Origin: SG8-41 sp036555035
GTDB taxonomy: Bacteria; Pseudomonadota; Gammaproteobacteria; Burkholderiales; SG8-41
NCBI GenBank assembly: GCA_036555035.1
Contig: DATBMB010000100.1
Coordinates: forward strand, 1 to 12,831
DNA: 12,831 nt
Direction: 5' to 3'
Below, one piece after another: positions 6,413 through 12,831 of this stretch. The notes under the pieces were generated by a model. The model was not told the DNA's origin, made no database searches, and saw only the letters and a program-made list of their open reading frames with translations. How positions within the stretch are numbered: position 1 is the stretch's first letter; the number at the start of each line of letters is the position of its first letter. Position numbers and translations under genes: made by a program.

Positions 6413-7759
6413 TCAGCGCATCGTGACGAGCTCCTCCGCGCTGGTGGGGTGAATCGCGACGGTGTCGTCGAAATCGCGCTTGGTGGCGCCCATGCGCACT
6501 GCCACCGCGAAACCCTGCAGCATCTCGTCGGAGCCCGGCCCGAACAGGTGGGCCCCGACGATCTTCTCGTCCTTACCCACCGTCACGAGCTTCATCGCCG
6601 CTTTCGCCTTGCGCTTCGTGAACGCGTAGAAGAGCGGCGTGAACTCGGTGCGATAAACCTTGACCGCGTCGCCGAAACGCGAGCGCGCCTCGTCCTCCGT
6701 CAGCCCGACGGTGCCGATGGGCGGATGGCTGAAGATCACGGTGGGGATGTTTTCGTAGACGAGCTTGCGCTGCGGCTGGCCTCCGAACAGGCGGTCGGAG
6801 AGCCGCCGCCCGGCGGCAATCGCGACCGGCGTCAGCGCGTCCCTCCCGGTCACGTCGCCGACGGCGTAGATACCCGGGACGCTGGTGTTCTGCCACTCGT
6901 CGGTGACGACGTGGCGCGCCGTGTCGGTCTTCACGCCCGCCGCGGAGAGGTTCAGATCATCCGTGACCGGCTCGCGGCCCACCGCCCAGAGGACGCAGTC
7001 GAGCCCGGCGATTTCGGGCCCTTCGACGCAGCACAGCGTGATCCCCTTCGCGTCACGCACGGCCTCGCGCACGTGCGTGCCGGTGTGGATCTCGATTCCG
7101 TCCGCCGCCATTTCGCGCATGACCGCCGCGCGCAGCATCTCGTCGAAGCTCATGAGCACGCTGGAGCGCCGCACGAGCAGCACGACCTCGGACCCGAGGG
7201 CGCGGAACACCCCCGCGAGCTCCACTGCAACGTAGCCCGCGCCGACGACGGCAACGCGCCCGGGCTGCCGCGGAAGCTCGAAGAATCCGTCCGATGTGAT
7301 GCCCAGCTCCGCGCCGTTCCATTTCGGCACGATGGGCCTGCCGCCGGTGGCGATCGCGATATGCGCCGATTCGATGCGGGCGCCATTCACCGCGATCACG
7401 CGCGGCCCCTCGAAGCGCGCCCGGCCGCGTATCCACTCGACGCCGTTCTTCTCCAGCCCGGCCTGGTAGCGGCCGTTGAGCCATGCGACGTAGTCGTCGC
7501 GGCACTTCTTGAGGGCGCCCCAGTCGAAGCGCTCCACCTTCGCAGTGAAGCCGTAGTCGCCGGCCTCGTGGAATACATGCGCGATGGACGCGGCGTTCCA
7601 CATGATCTTCTTCGGCACGCAGCCGACGTTCACGCAGGTTCCGCCCAGCCGGCCCGCCTCGATCAGGGCCACTCTTGCGCCGTAGGAGGCGGCGCGGTTG
7701 GCCATGGCGATGCCGCCGCTGCCGCCGCCGATGACGACGAGGTCGTATTTGCTTTTCAT
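6413..7759 (-). CDS. gor: Glutathione-disulfide reductase
   Basis: This FAD flavoenzyme reduces glutathione disulfide in the cytosol using NAD(P)H. The 448 residues align almost without gaps to E. coli Gor (450): FAD-binding VIGGGSGGIA (9-18), redox-active C42 and C47 in GGTCVNVGCVPKK, the pyridine-nucleotide loop GAGYVAVELAG (173-183), the second FAD motif GIYAVGD, and catalytic HPTSAEE (H437, E442) near the end. I chose the ATG at 7759, where homology begins; the upstream frame runs through a repeat. The 2'-phosphate site reads VRRSSVLM (196-203): the first arginine of E. coli Gor (Arg198) is kept as R197, but the Arg204 position is M203, so NADPH preference may be relaxed. It is divergent from mfd. 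Confidence 0.95.
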   Translation of the reverse strand: MKSKYDLVVIGGGSGGIAMANRAASYGARVALIEAGRLGGTCVNVGCVPKKIMWNAASIAHVFHEAGDYGFTAKVERFDWGALKKCRDDYVAWLNGRYQAGLEKNGVEWIRGRARFEGPRVIAVNGARIESAHIAIATGGRPIVPKWNGAELGITSDGFFELPRQPGRVAVVGAGYVAVELAGVFRALGSEVVLLVRRSSVLMSFDEMLRAAVMREMAADGIEIHTGTHVREAVRDAKGITLCCVEGPEIAGLDCVLWAVGREPVTDDLNLSAAGVKTDTARHVVTDEWQNTSVPGIYAVGDVTGRDALTPVAIAAGRRLSDRLFGGQPQRKLVYENIPTVIFSHPPIGTVGLTEDEARSRFGDAVKVYRTEFTPLFYAFTKRKAKAAMKLVTVGKDEKIVGAHLFGPGSDEMLQGFAVAVRMGATKRDFDDTVAIHPTSAEELVTMR

Positions 7760-7760
7760 A

Positions 7761-7781
7761 GGGAGAGGGTTGGGGTGAGGG
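7761..7781. repeat. G-rich GGGAGAGGG...GGGGTGAGGG tract, probable dispersed-repeat fragment
   Basis: These 21 bases directly precede the gor start. They read GGGAGAGGG, TT, then GGGGTGAGGG, with almost no pyrimidine on the plus strand. The sequence resembles an intergenic repeat common in proteobacterial genomes (from memory, unverified). It fills the position where a gor ribosome-binding site would lie and offers none on the minus strand. Confidence 0.4.
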
Positions 7782-7799
7782 AGCAAGGATAAGTGCCGG

Positions 7800-7806
7800 T
7801 ATAATA
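7800..7806. promoter_or_regulatory. Candidate bidirectional -10 element between gor and mfd
   Basis: The plus strand has a perfect TATAAT at 7800-7805, ending 12 nt before the mfd ATG and predicting an about 6-nt leader. The minus strand has TATTAT (complement of 7801-7806), one mismatch from consensus, predicting a gor transcript from about 7794 with a 34-nt leader. No convincing -35 box is seen for either direction. Overlapping symmetric -10 elements are a known cause of divergent transcription in bacteria. Confidence 0.5.
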
Positions 7807-7817
7807 AAGCAGTTTTC

Positions 7818-10800
7818 ATGCTGATCCCCACCCAGATCCCTGCGGCGGGGAGCCGTGTACGTACGCCACCGCTTTACGGCTCCGCCGATTCACTGCTGCT
7901 CGCCGAGCTCGCGCGGGCGGGCCGGCCGATCGCCGTCTTCACCGCGACCGCCCAGGACGCGCAGCGCCTCCTGGAGGAAATGCCGTACTTCGCTCCCGGC
8001 ATCCGGGCTCACCTGCTCCCCGACTGGGAGACGCTGCCCTACGACCAGCTGTCGCCGCACCAGGACCTGGTCTCGGAGCGGCTCGCGACGCTTTACCAGC
8101 TCATGCAGCGTGCCTTCGACGCCGTCATCGTCCCGGTCACGACGGCGCTCTACCGGCTCGCCCCGGTGGAATACCTCGCTGCGCGATCGTTTGACTTCAA
8201 GCAGGGCGCGCGCCTCGCGCCCGACGAGTTGCGCCGCCAGCTGGTCACCGCCGGCTACGCGCATGTCACGCAGGTCGTGGCACCCGGCGAGTACTGCGTG
8301 CGCGGCGGCCTGATCGATCTTTTTCCCATGGGCAGCGCGGTTCCCTACCGCATCGAGCTCGACGACGACGTCGTGGAGAGCATCCGCAGCTTCGACGCGG
8401 ACAGCCAGCGCTCGATCTACAAGGTGAACGAGGTCCGGCTGCTGCCCGCGCGCGAGTTCCCGCTGGACGAGGAAGCCCAGACCACGTTCCGCCGCAGCTT
8501 CCGCGAGAAATTCGAGGGCGACCCCTCGCGCAGCCGCGTCTACAAGGACGTCTCGAAGGGCGTGGTTGCCGCCGGAATTGAATACTACCTGCCGCTGTTC
8601 TTCGAGAAGACCGCGGTCATCACCGACTATCTGCCGCCGGACACGGTCCTCGCCCTGCAGGCCGGCCTGCAGCCGGCGATCGAGCAGTTCTGGAGCGACA
8701 CGCACGCGCGCTACGCCGTGCTGCGTGGGGACCGCGATCACCCCGCCCTGCCGCCGCACGAGTTGTTCCTGGCCACGGATCAGTTCTTCGGCGCGATCAA
8801 GTCCTACGCGCGGGTTGAGCTGGGGGTAGGTGGAAAGGAGATTGCAGATTCCGTCACTCACCCCTTGCCGTTTCTATCCGTAGAGCGGCGGGCGGACGAT
8901 CCGCTGCATCGCCTGCGCGCGTTCCGCGAGACCTTCGCGGGGCGCGTGCTCATCCTGGCGGAAAGCCCGGGCCGGCGCGAGACGCTGCTCGAGTTCGTTA
9001 GCGACCACGGCCTGAAGCCCGCGCCGGTGAAGGATTTCGCGCACTTCGCCGGCTCTGCCGAGCCGGTCATGCTGGGCGTGGGCCCGTTGCGCGCCGGCTT
9101 CACGCTCGCCGGGCCGCCGCTCGCGATCGTCACGGAGAACGAGCTCTACGCGGAGCAGGCGCGGCCGCGCCGCGGGCGCGAGGCCGCGCAACGCGCCTCG
9201 CCCGAGGGCATGCTGCGCGATCTCTCCGAGGTGAAGCCCGGCGACCCGGTCGTGCACGAGAGCCACGGCATTGCCCGCTACCTCGGGCTCATGACGCTCG
9301 ACCTGGGCGAGGGCGTGACCGAGTTTCTCACCCTGGAGTACGCCGGCGGCGACAAGCTCTACGTGCCGGTCTCGAGCCTGCATCTCGTCTCGCGCTACAG
9401 CGGCGGGCCGCCGGAGGCGGCGCCGCTGCACCAACTTGGCAGCGGCCAGTGGGAAAAGGCGAAGCGCAAGGCCGCGAAGCAGGTGCGCGACACGGCGGCG
9501 GAGCTGCTCGCGCTCTACGCCCGGCGCGCAGCGCGCGAGGGATATGCGTTCCAGGTGAAGGCCCACGACTACGAGGCTTTCGCCGAGGGCTTCCCGTTCG
9601 AGGCGACGCCCGACCAGGCGAGCGCGATCAACGCGGTGCTGGACGATCTCAGGAACGGCAAGCCCATGGACCGCCTGATCTGTGGCGACGTCGGCTTCGG
9701 CAAGACCGAGGTCGCCCTGCGGGCGGCATACGTTGCCGTCGCCGACGGCAAGCAGGTCGCGGTGCTGGTGCCGACGACGCTGCTCGCCGAGCAGCACCTC
9801 ACCACCTTCTCCGACCGCTTCGCCGACTGGCCGGTCCGAATCGCGGAGCTCTCGCGCTACCGCACCGGCAAGGAGACGGCCGACGCGCTCGCGGGCCTGG
9901 CCGACGGCCGCATCGACATCGCGATCGGCACCCACAAGCTGCTTTCGAGAGACGTGACGTTCAAGCAACTCGGGCTCGTCATCATCGACGAGGAGCATCG
10001 TTTCGGCGTGCGCCAGAAGGAGCGGCTCAAAGCCCTGCGCGCGGAAGTGGACGTGCTCACGCTCACGGCAACCCCCATACCGCGCACGCTCGCGATGGCG
10101 CTGGAGGGCCTGCGCGATTTCTCGGTGATCGCCACCGCCCCCGAGCGCCGGCTCGCGATCCGGACCTTCGTCGCGCGCCACAGCCGCCCGTTGATCCGCG
10201 AGGCGGCGCTGCGGGAGCTCAAGCGCGGCGGGCAGATCTATTTCCTGCACAACGACATTGACACGATCCGCCACGTCGAGGAGTCGCTCGGCAAGCTCCT
10301 GCCCGAAGCGCGCATCCGCGTCGCGCACGGGCAGATGCGCGAGCGTGAGCTGGAGCACGTGATGCGCGACTTCTACCAGCAGCGCTTCAACGTGCTGCTC
10401 TGCACCACCATCATCGAGACCGGGATCGACGTGCCCTCCGCCAACACCATCATCATCAACCGCGCGGACAAGTTCGGGCTCGCCCAGCTGCATCAGCTGC
10501 GCGGTCGCGTCGGCCGCTCGCATCACCAGGCCTACGCCTACCTGCTGCTGCCCGACGAAGGCAACATCACCGCGCAGGCACGGAAGCGCCTGGAGGCCAT
10601 CCAGATGATGGAGGAACTGGGCTCCGGGTTCTTTCTCGCGATGCACGACCTCGAGATCCGCGGCGCGGGAGAGGTGCTGGGCGAATCGCAGAGCGGCGAC
10701 ATGCAGGAGGTCGGATTCAACCTTTACGTGCGGATGCTCGATGCAGCCGTGCGCTCGCTCAGGAGCGGCCGCGAGCCCGATCTCGCGGCGCCGCTCGCCG

Positions 10801-11231
10801 TCACCGCCGAGATCAACTTGCACGTCCCGGCGCTGCTGCCGGCGGAATACGTGAGCGACGTGCACGAGCGGCTGGTGCTCTACAAGCGGCTCGCCAACTG
10901 CGAGACGCTGGAGGCACTCGACCGGCTGCGCGAGGAGCTGATCGACCGCTTCGGGCTGCCGCCCGAGCCGGCCCGGACGCTCATCGAATGCCACCGCCTG
11001 CGCATACTCGGCCAGCCGCTTGGCATCGCGCGCATCGATGCAAGCGAAACGGCGATCCAGCTCCAGTTCATTCCCAAGCCTCCGATCGAGCCGGCGCGGG
11101 TGCTGAAACTTGTCCAGCAGAAGACGCACTACCGGCTTGCGGGCCCGGACAAGCTGCGCATCGAGCTGATGCTGCCCGACGTCAAGGCCCGCGTCACCGC
11201 CGTGCGCGAGGCGTTCGGCGAGCTGGCGTAG
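7818..11231 (+). CDS. mfd: Transcription-repair coupling factor
   Basis: This 1137-residue DNA translocase (E. coli Mfd: 1148) displaces RNA polymerase stalled at lesions and recruits UvrA for nucleotide excision repair. The N-terminal UvrB-like module includes DWETLPYD and GEYCVRGGLIDLFPMGS. The RNA polymerase-interacting domain spans about 469-540 (KPGDPVVHESHGIARY...KLYVPVSSLHL). The RecG-like motor has Walker A GDVGFGKT (623-630), the DEEH box (724-727), TATPIPRTLAMA, and motif VI QLRGRVGR (893-900). The C-terminal autoinhibitory domain ends the protein. Homology runs from start to stop with no missing motif. The ATG at 7818 lacks a Shine-Dalgarno and lies 12 nt after a TATAAT. The 73 bp after it contain the next promoter-like element and no clear terminator. 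Confidence 0.98.
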   Translation: MLIPTQIPAAGSRVRTPPLYGSADSLLLAELARAGRPIAVFTATAQDAQRLLEEMPYFAPGIRAHLLPDWETLPYDQLSPHQDLVSERLATLYQLMQRAFDAVIVPVTTALYRLAPVEYLAARSFDFKQGARLAPDELRRQLVTAGYAHVTQVVAPGEYCVRGGLIDLFPMGSAVPYRIELDDDVVESIRSFDADSQRSIYKVNEVRLLPAREFPLDEEAQTTFRRSFREKFEGDPSRSRVYKDVSKGVVAAGIEYYLPLFFEKTAVITDYLPPDTVLALQAGLQPAIEQFWSDTHARYAVLRGDRDHPALPPHELFLATDQFFGAIKSYARVELGVGGKEIADSVTHPLPFLSVERRADDPLHRLRAFRETFAGRVLILAESPGRRETLLEFVSDHGLKPAPVKDFAHFAGSAEPVMLGVGPLRAGFTLAGPPLAIVTENELYAEQARPRRGREAAQRASPEGMLRDLSEVKPGDPVVHESHGIARYLGLMTLDLGEGVTEFLTLEYAGGDKLYVPVSSLHLVSRYSGGPPEAAPLHQLGSGQWEKAKRKAAKQVRDTAAELLALYARRAAREGYAFQVKAHDYEAFAEGFPFEATPDQASAINAVLDDLRNGKPMDRLICGDVGFGKTEVALRAAYVAVADGKQVAVLVPTTLLAEQHLTTFSDRFADWPVRIAELSRYRTGKETADALAGLADGRIDIAIGTHKLLSRDVTFKQLGLVIIDEEHRFGVRQKERLKALRAEVDVLTLTATPIPRTLAMALEGLRDFSVIATAPERRLAIRTFVARHSRPLIREAALRELKRGGQIYFLHNDIDTIRHVEESLGKLLPEARIRVAHGQMRERELEHVMRDFYQQRFNVLLCTTIIETGIDVPSANTIIINRADKFGLAQLHQLRGRVGRSHHQAYAYLLLPDEGNITAQARKRLEAIQMMEELGSGFFLAMHDLEIRGAGEVLGESQSGDMQEVGFNLYVRMLDAAVRSLRSGREPDLAAPLAVTAEINLHVPALLPAEYVSDVHERLVLYKRLANCETLEALDRLREELIDRFGLPPEPARTLIECHRLRILGQPLGIARIDASETAIQLQFIPKPPIEPARVLKLVQQKTHYRLAGPDKLRIELMLPDVKARVTAVREAFGELA

Positions 11232-11255
11232 CGGACTGGCGAGTGCGGCGGGGAA

Positions 11256-11261
11256 TATAAT
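11256..11261 (+). promoter_or_regulatory. Candidate -10 element of the channel gene
   Basis: A perfect TATAAT lies 24 bp after the mfd stop. Its last two bases are the first two of an in-frame ATG at 11260, so that ATG cannot be in a transcript made from this promoter. The message would begin near 11268 and carry a leader of about 37 nt with GGAGG at 11290-11294. The -35 region is weak. Confidence 0.5.
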
Positions 11262-11289
11262 GCCCTCCGGCCGCGCCCGCGGCCGGCAC

Positions 11290-11294
11290 GGAGG
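11290..11294 (+). promoter_or_regulatory. Ribosome-binding site that sets the channel start
   Basis: GGAGG lies 10 nt before the GTG at 11305. It is the clearest Shine-Dalgarno among the plus-strand genes and favours GTG 11305 over the longer ATG 11260 start. Confidence 0.6.
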
Positions 11295-11304
11295 CATCCC
11301 GAAA

Positions 11305-11982
11305 GTGGCGTTCGAGCGCGCGCGCAGAAAAGTGGTGTCGGCATTCGCCCAGCGCTGCGTCTATCTGTTCGCGGCCCTGCTCCTGCTGCTCGTCCTGGTG
11401 CCGTTCCTCGAGGACTCATCCCGGGGCCGGATCGCGCTCAATGCCATCAACATCCTCATCCTGTTCGCGGCGGCAGTCGCGGTGTCGGACTCGCGTACGT
11501 GCTTCACCCTCGCCTTGCTGCTGGGCGCGTCCTCGGTCGCCTGCCAGGTCGCGTCGTTTGCGTTCTGGGAGCCGCAGTTGCTCCTGCTCTCGCGCGGCTT
11601 CGGGGCCGCGCTCTATTTCCTGACGTTGAGCTATCTCCTCGCCTACGTTCTGCGCCGGGAGGTGCTCACGCTCGACAAGCTCTACGGCGCGGCGTCCGTC
11701 TTCATCATGCTCGGCGTGCTGTGGGGCTACTTCTACAGCATCGTGCTCCTGTTCTATCCCGGCTCGCTGGCGGCCGGCGGCACGCCGCTCGAGACGTCGC
11801 GGGTGAGCGAGCTCCTCTATTTCAGCTTCACCGTGCTCACCAGCACCGGCTTCGGCGACATCACGCCGGTGCACCCGGTCGCGCGCATGCTGTGCGTGCT
11901 GCAGCAGGTCGTCGGGATACTGTTCGTCGCCATCCTCATCGCGCGCCTGGCGGGGACCTATCCGCCCGTGGACCGGCGCTGA
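11305..11982 (+). CDS. Potassium channel family protein, six helices with one pore loop
   Basis: A 225-residue membrane protein from the GTG start. Hydrophobic segments lie near residues 19-35, 43-60, 66-83, 93-116, 124-150 and 193-215. A pore loop before the last helix carries the selectivity filter TSTGFGD (179-185), in place of the commoner TVGYGD, and ITPVHPVAR follows as in bacterial K+ channels. The first four helices lack the regular Arg ladder of a voltage sensor, so gating is unclear. No cytosolic RCK/TrkA domain is attached: the protein ends 10 residues after the last helix. It probably conducts K+ in tetrameric form (family knowledge). A small two-segment protein gene starts 16 bp later and may be cotranscribed. 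Confidence 0.82.
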   Translation: MAFERARRKVVSAFAQRCVYLFAALLLLLVLVPFLEDSSRGRIALNAINILILFAAAVAVSDSRTCFTLALLLGASSVACQVASFAFWEPQLLLLSRGFGAALYFLTLSYLLAYVLRREVLTLDKLYGAASVFIMLGVLWGYFYSIVLLFYPGSLAAGGTPLETSRVSELLYFSFTVLTSTGFGDITPVHPVARMLCVLQQVVGILFVAILIARLAGTYPPVDRR

Positions 11983-11998
11983 GGCGGACGCTCCAGCC

Positions 11999-12565
11999 AT
12001 GGCCGTGAAGGGCATGAACCCCTCCGTGCGGCGCGCCGCCGTGCTCGCGACCGAGCTGGTGGTGTTCTTCCTGGTGACGGCGTTCACGAGCTATTTTCTT
12101 TCGCACGCCGCGGCGTGGCGGCACGAACAGGACGACAAGCCCCCCGCGCGCTTCCCGGTCATCGCTTTCGAAGGCGATCGCGAGCGGCCGCAGGCGCAAA
12201 ACTATTTCGTCGTGCCCTGGAGCGAGTGGCAGGCTGCCGTCGAGAAGCGCCCTGCAGCGACCCTTCTGCTGCCCGAGCGCAGCGCGACCATCCCGATGGG
12301 CGACGCGGGCGAAGCCTCGTTCACCGCCGCCGACGTTCCTGGATCCGGGCAGGCCCCGACGACCGGCCCGGCACAGGTCGTGGAGCTGAAATGGCGAACA
12401 GGCGGCGGGGAGCAACACGCGACCTATCTCGCGCAGGCGGGAAGCATCGAGCCCCGCTACCTGCGCACGCTCGGCACCGATACGTTCCTGACGGGCGCGG
12501 CGGTCGGCTTCCTGACCGGGCTGTTCACGGGCCGGGCGCTGCGCCGGCGCTGGCTCGCACGATAG
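11999..12565 (+). CDS. Unknown small protein with membrane segments at both ends
   Basis: I do not recognise this 188-residue protein. It has a strong hydrophobic helix at 14-37, a middle region of about 120 polar residues (40-160) with PxRFPVIAFEGDRERPQAQNYFVVPWSEW, and a second Gly-rich hydrophobic stretch at 162-180 (FLTGAAVGFLTGLFTG) before a basic end RALRRRWLAR. The positive-inside rule suggests that both termini are cytosolic and the middle is periplasmic. There is no cysteine. The ATG at 11999 follows GAGGCGG, which overlaps the channel stop, so coupled translation is likely; ATG 12014 is an alternative start. The context allows an accessory role for the channel, but nothing in the sequence proves it. 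Confidence 0.65.
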   Translation: MAVKGMNPSVRRAAVLATELVVFFLVTAFTSYFLSHAAAWRHEQDDKPPARFPVIAFEGDRERPQAQNYFVVPWSEWQAAVEKRPAATLLLPERSATIPMGDAGEASFTAADVPGSGQAPTTGPAQVVELKWRTGGGEQHATYLAQAGSIEPRYLRTLGTDTFLTGAAVGFLTGLFTGRALRRRWLAR

Positions 12566-12568
12566 AAT
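12563..12568 (+). promoter_or_regulatory. Candidate -10 element of the DUF1015 gene
   Basis: TAGAAT, one mismatch from TATAAT, ends 5 nt before the ATG at 12574 and overlaps the stop codon of the preceding gene. If used, transcription would begin at or next to the A of the start codon, giving a truly leaderless message. No Shine-Dalgarno and no clear -35 are seen. Confidence 0.4.
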
Positions 12569-12573
12569 TCATC

Positions 12574-12831
12574 ATGCCCCTGATCCGCCCCTTTGCCGGC
12601 CTGCGCCCGGCGCCCGGCCGCGCCGCCGAAGTCATCGCGCCTCCTTACGACGTGCTCTCCAGCGTGGAGGCGCGCGCGCGGGCCGCGGGCAAGCCCTGGA
12701 GCTTCCTGCACATCTCCAAGCCGGAAATCGATCTCCCGGGCGGAACCGATCCCTATTCGCCCCAGGTCTACGCCAGGGCCGCCGAGAACCTGAGACTCAT
12801 GGTGAGCAAGGGAATACTCGTCCGCGATCCG
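12574..12831 (+). CDS. DUF1015 family protein, N-terminal part
   Basis: An open frame of 86 codons runs off the right edge without a stop. MPLIRPFAGLRP (1-12), EVIAPPYDVLSSVEARARA (19-37) and FLHISKPEIDLP (44-55) match the start of DUF1015 family proteins, which are usually a little over 400 residues. The family is widespread in bacteria and archaea, and I know of no established activity. The ATG agrees with the family's usual beginning, and the gene starts 8 bp after the preceding stop. Confidence 0.8.
   Translation, partial: MPLIRPFAGLRPAPGRAAEVIAPPYDVLSSVEARARAAGKPWSFLHISKPEIDLPGGTDPYSPQVYARAAENLRLMVSKGILVRDP

Noticed and set aside
6449..7792. 447-codon open frame antisense to gor
   Set aside because: Same reason: gor is intact and conserved end to end, and the antisense product matches nothing I recognise.
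8874..11297. 807-codon open frame antisense to mfd
   Set aside because: It mirrors a fully recognisable mfd gene, is Arg/His/Glu-rich with no family motif, and arises from GC-skewed codon positions.
11260..11304. ATG at 11260 as the channel start
   Set aside because: It lies inside a perfect TATAAT and has no ribosome-binding site, whereas GTG 11305 has GGAGG at 10 nt.

Overview
The window is G+C-rich (roughly two thirds by eye) and gene-dense, and it looks like the chromosome of a betaproteobacterium, probably an uncultured or little-studied lineage. This rests on the close match of Mfd and glutathione reductase to proteobacterial (E. coli-type) proteins, on an ispD-ispF pair near mfd, and on codon use. 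No marker gene fixes the genus. Nearly all of the sequence from 324 to the right edge is assigned to genes.

Layout. Positions 1-323 hold no convincing gene, but they contain a 129-bp imperfect palindrome and smaller inverted repeats. On the minus strand, ispD-ispF-thpR (2106 down to 324) form an operon: two non-mevalonate isoprenoid enzymes and a 2'-5' RNA ligase-fold phosphodiesterase. A heptanucleotide repeat array lies at the ispD/ispF junction and is read as the C-terminal tail of IspD. Divergent from ispD, a plus-strand operon (2207-4735) encodes the complete AmmeMemoRadiSam system: a MEMO-like metalloprotein (amrB), an AMMECR1-like protein (amrA) and a radical SAM enzyme (amrS). All three genes overlap. 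A 541-residue membrane transporter resembling the MFS/folate-biopterin group follows 47 bp later (4783-6408). It converges with a minus-strand glutathione reductase gene (6413-7759).

From 7818 rightwards everything is on the plus strand: mfd (transcription-repair coupling factor), a six-helix single-pore potassium-channel-like protein, a small unknown protein with a hydrophobic segment at each end, and the first 86 codons of a DUF1015 family gene that runs off the window.

The most interesting content is the AmmeMemoRadiSam operon. All three proteins are recognisable and conserved, yet the reaction and substrate of the system are not known to me. Here it is linked to a transporter and to thiol-redox functions. 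A second theme is initiation: four plus-strand genes (amrB, the transporter, mfd and DUF1015) have a -10-like hexamer ending only 5-12 nt before the start codon and no Shine-Dalgarno sequence, which suggests leaderless or nearly leaderless mRNAs. Other points are a Met in place of one of the two NADPH 2'-phosphate-binding arginines of glutathione reductase, and a symmetric -10 element between gor and mfd that could fire in both directions.
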